Part shown: positions 13,882-17,884 of the stretch, in pieces
Numbering within the stretch: the first letter of the stretch is position 1
Layout of the letters: every line of letters begins with the position of its first letter
Assembly: GCA_934615635.1 (NCBI GenBank)
Contig: CAKTTT010000027.1
Coordinates: 1 to 17,884, forward strand
From: an uncultured Eubacteriales bacterium
GTDB lineage: Bacteria; Bacillota; Clostridia; Oscillospirales; Acutalibacteraceae
Direction: 5' to 3'
Length of the DNA: 17,884 nucleotides
Translations under genes and position numbers: made by a program
The notes under the pieces: generated by a model
What the model was told of the DNA's origin: nothing
The model's database searches: none
What the model saw: the letters and a program-made list of their open reading frames with translations, nothing else

Positions 13882-16800
13882 GCCCTTCATCCTCCAGTTC
13901 GATCTTCTTCATCGGCTTGCGGTGGAACAGGCTGTAGAGGGCCGGCACCACAAACAGGGTCAGCAGGGTGGCATAGGTCAGGCCGCCGATGGTGACCACA
14001 GCCATGGGCTGGAGCATATCCGCGCCCTCTCCGATGCCCAGCGCCAGGGTGAACAAGCCCAGAATCGTGGTGAGGGCGGTCATGAGGATAGGCCGGATAC
14101 GGGTACGACCCGCCAGTACCAACGCCTCGGTTTTCTCCATTCCCTCCAGCCGTAGCTGATTCACATAATCCACGAATACAATGCCGTTGTTCACCACAAC
14201 GCCGGCCAGTACTAGGAATCCCAGCATGGAGATAACGCTGATTTCCATGCCGGTGATCCACAAAGCCAGCAGGCCGCCGGTAAAGGCCAGCGGAATGGTG
14301 AACATCACGATGAAGGGGGATTTCAGCGACTGGAACTGAGCCACCATGATCAGATAGATAAAGACAATCGCCAGCCCCACCATCTTCAGCAGCTCGGTGA
14401 GGGTGGAATTGATGGTCTCGTTTTCGCCGCTGATTTCCAGGGAATACCCCTCCGGCACGCTGTAGCCGTTGAGCTGTTTCTCCAGCTCCCGGCTCACCAA
14501 GCCGATGTTGTGATCCTGATCGATGGCGGCGCTTACCGTCAGGGTCCGGAGCTGGTTTTCATGCCGGATGGAGGAAAGACCCTGCTCCTGGGTAACAGCG
14601 GCGATGTCGGAGAGCTTTACCTCCCGTTCCGCCCCGTCCACCGTCACGGTAAAGGCCAAATCCCCCAGGGTTTCCCTGGTGAGAAGCGCCTCCTCGCCCT
14701 TCAAAACGATCACCGGATATTCCTTATTCTCCACCGTCAGGGTGGTGGCGGTGGTTTCCGTCTGCAGCGCCGCCGCCACCTGCTGATAAACCTGCGCCAC
14801 CGTCAGCCCGTAACCCATCGCCTTGTTTTTGTCCACCGTGACCCGTATTTCCGGCGCGGTGTCCTCCAGGCCGTCGGCAATCTCCGAAGTTCCCTCCACA
14901 CCCTTCATCATTTCCGCCACATCCTTGGCGATGGCCTGCAGGCGGTCCATGTCCTCCCCTTTGATGGTGACCTCTAGCCCGGAGCCGCCCATGGCGGAGA
15001 TGTCCATGGAAGAGCCCTGGGCGGTGACCTCACAGGGCAGATCCGCCGTTTTATCCGCGACCAGGCCCGCCACCTCGTCGCTGGTGTGGGCGCGCGTATC
15101 CTTGAGCAGCACGTACATGGACACCCCGCCGCCGGAGGCCATCATCCCACCGCCCTGCATGGCGCCCACCGTTTCCACATCCTCGATTTCCAGCAGCCGT
15201 CCGATCACCTCGTCGCTCATCTGCCGGATCTCCTCATCCGTGCTGTCCTTGGGCATCTCCATGCTCACCATGATCTGCGAGCTGTCCATGGAGGGCATGA
15301 ACGCGGTCCCCATGGATACCGCGCCCACCGCGCTCACCGCCAGCAGCGCCACCGCCGCGGCCAGAACCAGCGCACGATGGCGCAGAGACCAGCCCAGCGC
15401 CTTTCCATATCCCGCGGTGAAACGGTCGAAAAGCTTGTGGGGCTTATCCACCGCCTTGCGCAGGGTGCGGGAGGCCAGCGTGGGCACCAGGGTCATGGCG
15501 ATGATCAGGCTGGCGATCAGGGAATACGCGATGGTAAGACCCATATCGGTAAAAAGCTGCCGGGAGATTCCCTCGGTGAACACAATGGGAAGAAAGACGC
15601 AGATAGTAGTGAGGGTGGAAGCGGTGATGGCGCCCGCCACCTGGGATGCGCCCTTGACCGCCGCCGCAGCGGCCGGTACTCCCTGCGCACGCAGCCGATA
15701 GATGTTCTCGATCACCACAATGCTGTTGTCCACCAGCATCCCCACTCCCAGAGCCAGGCCGGCCAGGGAGATCACATTCATGGTCACGCCGCTGAAATAC
15801 ATCATCGCGACGGCGAACAGCAGGCTGACCGGTATGCTCACCGCGATGATGGCGGTGGGCTTCACATCCCGCAGGAACAGCAGCAGGATCAGCACCGCCA
15901 GCGCGCCGCCCATCAGCAGGTTCTGCAGCACCGAATTGATGACGATGTCGATATAGGTCCCCTGGTCGCTCAGGGCCAGGATATGGAGGCCGTCCCCCTC
16001 CTCCGTCAGCTTATCCATGGCCTTCTGCAGCGCATGGGATACCGCAGCCGTGGAAGCGTTGGACTGCTTTTGCAGGGAGAGCAGGATCCCGTCGTTGCCG
16101 TTGATCTTGGCGTACATCTCCTCGGCGTTGTCCGCCATTTCAATGTCCGCCACGTCGGAAAGCTTCACCACGCCCTTGTCCGCCGCCTCCAGCTTCATCA
16201 GCTCCAGGCCGGACAGCTCCTCCACGCTGGAGAAAGCCTCCCCCACCTTGACGGCGTAGCTCCGTCCCCCATCCGTCAGGGAGCCGGCGGGCATGGAGAA
16301 GTTCTCCGCCGCCAGGATCTGGCTGATCATGGCTTCGGTGATCACCGCCCCCATATCCGCCTGCTTATACGCTTCCTCCCGGGCCGCCTCGAACTGCTTC
16401 TGTCCCTCCTGAAGCTGCGCCTCCTGCTGCGTCAGCTCCTGCAGGGTGGATTCCAGCTCTTCCTTCATGGCTTGGGCCTTCTGCAGCCCCTCCTGCGCGG
16501 TGGTCAAGCCGTCGGCCAGCTGCTTTTCCTGCGCGGTATACGCCGCTTCCAACTGCGCCTTCTGCTCCGCGGTCAACAGCGGATTTGCCAAATCCGCCGC
16601 CTTTTTCTGCGCCAGGGCCTCCTGCTGCTGCCGGAGAGTCTCCAGCCCCTGCTGCGCCTGCTCTACAGCGGAGGCGGCCTGCTTCAACCCGTCCTCCGCC
16701 TGCTTTCTGCCCTCCGCTAACTGGGCGGCGGCCTGCTCCAATTCCGCCTGCTTTTCCGCCAGGGATTCGTCGATGGAGGCCAGTATCTTCTTGTTAAGGG

Positions 16801-17380
16801 CATCGATCTTTTCCTGATTCAGCGTGATTTGCAGCTTTTCCTCCACCAGGCCGGTGGCGGTGACGGAGGCCACGCCCTCCACCCGCTCCAGCGCGGGAAT
16901 AACCGTGTCCTGCACCACCCGGGAAGTCTCATAGGCGGTTTTGCCGTCTATATCCACGCTTGCCACCATCACCGGCAGCATATCCGGGTTGATCTTCATC
17001 AATGTGGGCGTACCCACCGCATCATCCAGCATAGCCTTGACCCGGTCGACGCTGCCGCTCATCTCGATCATGGCGCTGTCCATATTGGTGCCTTGAGTAA
17101 ACTGGAGAATCACCATACTCATATTCTCGCTGGAAACGCTGGTAACCGCCTCCACCCCTCCAGTGGTGCTCAGGGTCTGCTCCAGCGGCTTGGTGACCGC
17201 CTGCTCCACCTTTTCCGGGCTGGCGCCAGGATAGGTGGTGATCACCGCGACATAGGGCAAATCCATGCTGGGAAGCATATCGGTGGTGATGCTGGTAAAG
17301 GAGATAACCCCCAAAATAATGACCAGCAGCACCGCTACAATAACCGTCATGGGCTTCTTGACACTGAATTTTGAAAACAT
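13868..17380 (-). CDS. RND (HAE-like) efflux permease with coiled-coil insert
   Basis: The product has 1170 residues from ATG 17380, chosen for GGAGG 7 nt upstream; an ATG at 17416 lies inside the operator and is unlikely. The layout is that of RND pumps: one N-terminal helix (VIVAVLLVIILGVISF), a large extracytoplasmic loop, helices 2-6, helix 7, a second loop and helices 8-12. In helix 4 the motif GVGMLVDNSIVVIENIYR keeps one of the two aspartates of the AcrB proton relay (Asp551; the next residue is Asn552), as in many HAE-type relatives. The first loop carries an insert of about 140 residues (about 200-345), rich in Ala, Gln and Glu, that reads as an antiparallel coiled-coil hairpin turning near NPLLTAEQ (about 265-270). 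No membrane-fusion or outer-membrane partner gene is adjacent. Drug or lipid export is likely. Confidence 0.93.
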   Translation of the reverse strand: MFSKFSVKKPMTVIVAVLLVIILGVISFTSITTDMLPSMDLPYVAVITTYPGASPEKVEQAVTKPLEQTLSTTGGVEAVTSVSSENMSMVILQFTQGTNMDSAMIEMSGSVDRVKAMLDDAVGTPTLMKINPDMLPVMVASVDIDGKTAYETSRVVQDTVIPALERVEGVASVTATGLVEEKLQITLNQEKIDALNKKILASIDESLAEKQAELEQAAAQLAEGRKQAEDGLKQAASAVEQAQQGLETLRQQQEALAQKKAADLANPLLTAEQKAQLEAAYTAQEKQLADGLTTAQEGLQKAQAMKEELESTLQELTQQEAQLQEGQKQFEAAREEAYKQADMGAVITEAMISQILAAENFSMPAGSLTDGGRSYAVKVGEAFSSVEELSGLELMKLEAADKGVVKLSDVADIEMADNAEEMYAKINGNDGILLSLQKQSNASTAAVSHALQKAMDKLTEEGDGLHILALSDQGTYIDIVINSVLQNLLMGGALAVLILLLFLRDVKPTAIIAVSIPVSLLFAVAMMYFSGVTMNVISLAGLALGVGMLVDNSIVVIENIYRLRAQGVPAAAAAVKGASQVAGAITASTLTTICVFLPIVFTEGISRQLFTDMGLTIAYSLIASLIIAMTLVPTLASRTLRKAVDKPHKLFDRFTAGYGKALGWSLRHRALVLAAAVALLAVSAVGAVSMGTAFMPSMDSSQIMVSMEMPKDSTDEEIRQMSDEVIGRLLEIEDVETVGAMQGGGMMASGGGVSMYVLLKDTRAHTSDEVAGLVADKTADLPCEVTAQGSSMDISAMGGSGLEVTIKGEDMDRLQAIAKDVAEMMKGVEGTSEIADGLEDTAPEIRVTVDKNKAMGYGLTVAQVYQQVAAALQTETTATTLTVENKEYPVIVLKGEEALLTRETLGDLAFTVTVDGAEREVKLSDIAAVTQEQGLSSIRHENQLRTLTVSAAIDQDHNIGLVSRELEKQLNGYSVPEGYSLEISGENETINSTLTELLKMVGLAIVFIYLIMVAQFQSLKSPFIVMFTIPLAFTGGLLALWITGMEISVISMLGFLVLAGVVVNNGIVFVDYVNQLRLEGMEKTEALVLAGRTRIRPILMTALTTILGLFTLALGIGEGADMLQPMAVVTIGGLTYATLLTLFVVPALYSLFHRKPMKKIELEDEGRADV

Positions 17381-17414
17381 ATCGGTTCCTCCATATACCG
17401 GCCCGGATAAAAGC

Positions 17415-17436
17415 ACTGACTGACCGGTCAGTCAGT
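17415..17436. promoter_or_regulatory. TetR-type operator on the RND-tetR promoter
   Basis: A perfect 22-bp palindrome is centred between 17425 and 17426; each half reads ACTGACTGACC. The core GACCGGTC flanked by TGACT/AGTCA repeats resembles known TetR-family operators. It abuts the -10 element and covers the predicted start. Confidence 0.85.
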
Positions 17437-17466
17437 ATCATACCGCCAAAAGAACCTCTCTGTCAA
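17437..17466 (-). promoter_or_regulatory. Sigma-A promoter of the RND-tetR operon
   Basis: On the minus strand TTGACA (17466-17461) and TATGAT (17442-17437) are separated by 18 nt. The predicted start is near 17430, inside the operator. The stretch 17467-17619 shows no gene, only a small hairpin GCCCGA-N6-TCGGGC (17553-17570). Confidence 0.8.
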
Positions 17467-17619
17467 TTCTGTCTCCCCTTTCTCACAGCGAATTTACAAA
17501 AGATTCATAACCTCCCCTTCCGCTTGTTTGATCATAGGTCATCGGAAATGCAGCCCGAACTCCATCGGGCGCTGACATGTAACCCTGCTGTAGAATTTGC
17601 AAAAGCGGTTAAAAAGGTC

Positions 17620-17647
17620 TTGACAAGAGGGGGTTTTATGGTAAAAT
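17620..17647 (+). promoter_or_regulatory. Strong promoter of the tRNA operon
   Basis: TTGACA (17620-17625) and TAAAAT (17642-17647) are separated by 16 nt, with a TG one base before the -10 (extended -10). The predicted start is near 17654, about 18 nt before the first tRNA. Confidence 0.82.
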
Positions 17648-17671
17648 ATATGTCGTGTCACAGCACAATAC

Positions 17672-17748
17672 GGGCCTTTAGCTCAGTTGGTTAGAGCAAC
17701 CGGCTCATAACCGGTCGGTCCCGGGTTCGAGTCCCTGAAGGCCCACCA
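17672..17748 (+). tRNA. tRNA with anticodon CAT (tRNA-Ile2 more likely than elongator tRNA-Met)
   Basis: A complete cloverleaf with encoded CCA: acceptor GGGCCTT/AAGGCCC (17672-17678, 17738-17744), D stem GCTC/GAGC, anticodon stem ACCGG/CCGGT with loop CTCATAA (17704-17710), variable loop CGGTC, T loop TTCGAGT and ACCA (17745-17748). The GGGCCTTTAGCTC opening, the CGGCTCATAACCG loop and the CGGTC variable loop resemble, from memory, the lysidine-modified tRNA-Ile2 of Bacillota more than elongator Met. The C1:G72 mismatch of initiator tRNA is absent, so it is not tRNA-fMet. The T stem CCGGG/CCCTG has a C-U mismatch at its second pair. Confidence 0.9.
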
Positions 17749-17760
17749 CGATGCGTGCCT

Positions 17761-17794
17761 GTCAGGAGGCCGGTCCCGCCGGCCTCCCCGACAC
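17761..17794 (+). other. Hairpin between the two tRNA genes
   Basis: GGAGGCCGG (17765-17773) pairs with CCGGCCTCC (17779-17787) around a 5-nt loop; GTC (17761-17763) and GAC (17790-17792) can extend it. It is followed by only four T, and no promoter lies before tRNA-Trp, so it is more likely a processing or partial termination element than a full stop. Confidence 0.5.
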
Positions 17795-17810
17795 GTTTTA
17801 ATGTGAATAT

Positions 17811-17884
17811 AGGGGCATAGCTCAGTTGGTAGAGCAGCGGTCTCCAAAACCGCGTGCCGAGGGTTCAAGTCCTTCTGCCCCTGC
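17811..17884 (+). tRNA. tRNA-Trp (anticodon CCA), cut by window end in the 3' CCA
   Basis: Cloverleaf elements: acceptor AGGGGCA (17811-17817) with TGCCCCT (17876-17882), D stem GCTC/GAGC, anticodon stem GCGGT/ACCGC with loop CTCCAAA (17842-17848), T stem GAGGG/CCTTC with one G-U pair, and T loop TTCAAGT. The discriminator G73 (17883) is the normal Trp identity base. Only the first C of the 3' CCA is inside the window. Confidence 0.95.

Noticed and set aside
15086..16720. Long plus-strand open frame opposite the RND gene, very rich in His, Gln and Leu
   Set aside because: Its composition is the complement of the RND and coiled-coil codons; no start signal or domain is visible, and the minus-strand pump sequence is continuous.
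16400..16780. Repeats suggesting a tandem repeat array
   Set aside because: The recurring gcctgctgc-like words come from the Ala/Gln/Glu-rich coiled coil of the RND protein and have no fixed period or spacer structure, so neither a DNA repeat nor a CRISPR array is supported.
17467..17884. tRNA-associated integration site
   Set aside because: No integrase gene, no flanking direct repeat of a tRNA end and no phage-like genes are visible in the window.

Overview
The window reads as a chromosomal stretch of a GC-rich, low-inventory Gram-positive of the Clostridia (phylum Bacillota), most like the Oscillospirales/Eubacteriales of the gut. The basis is the gene content (a fermentative AdhE, a LysM/G5/M23 wall hydrolase, a YtrA-type GntR/ABC cassette, a Gram-positive RND pump with a coiled-coil insert), strong AGGAGG-type ribosome binding sites, near-consensus housekeeping (sigma-A type) promoters and classical intrinsic terminators. 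The genus cannot be fixed from this sequence alone. No mobile element, integrase, CRISPR array or phage gene was recognised.

Layout from left to right. 1-850: the 3' end of adhE with a very strong terminator. 853-1295: a gene-free stretch holding a possible decayed coding fragment, then a promoter with a WalR-like box. 1296-3038: a membrane-anchored peptidoglycan hydrolase (LysM, G5, M23). 3364-6779, minus strand: a three-gene operon of YtrA-type GntR regulator, ABC ATPase and large ABC permease. 6945-8874, plus strand and divergent from that operon: a MarR regulator followed by a MATE pump, with an attenuator-like hairpin between them. 9287-12171, minus strand: LysR regulator, corrinoid adenosyltransferase (cobO/btuR type) and a second MATE pump, possibly one transcript. 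12371-13108, plus strand: a class I methyltransferase. 13288-17380, minus strand: an RND pump followed by its TetR repressor, with a perfect palindromic operator on the promoter. 17672-17884, plus strand: a tRNA with anticodon CAT and tRNA-Trp, the latter cut by the window edge.

How the genes fit together. Much of the window is separately regulated export machinery: an ABC system under GntR, one MATE pump under MarR, a second MATE pump next to LysR/cobO, and an RND pump under TetR. Each of the first, second and fourth has a promoter and a palindrome at or beside the predicted transcription start, so ligand-relieved autorepression is the simplest reading. This is inferred from sequence geometry. 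AdhE (fermentation), the wall hydrolase (growth) and the tRNAs are housekeeping neighbours.

I did not find a clearly new multi-gene system. The points most worth a second look are the WalR-like site at the hydrolase promoter, the terminator that lies between marR and its MATE gene with no promoter after it, the roughly 140-residue coiled-coil hairpin in an RND pump that has no adaptor gene beside it, the large probably extracytoplasmic C-terminal domain of the ABC permease, and a mismatch in the T stem of the CAT-anticodon tRNA.
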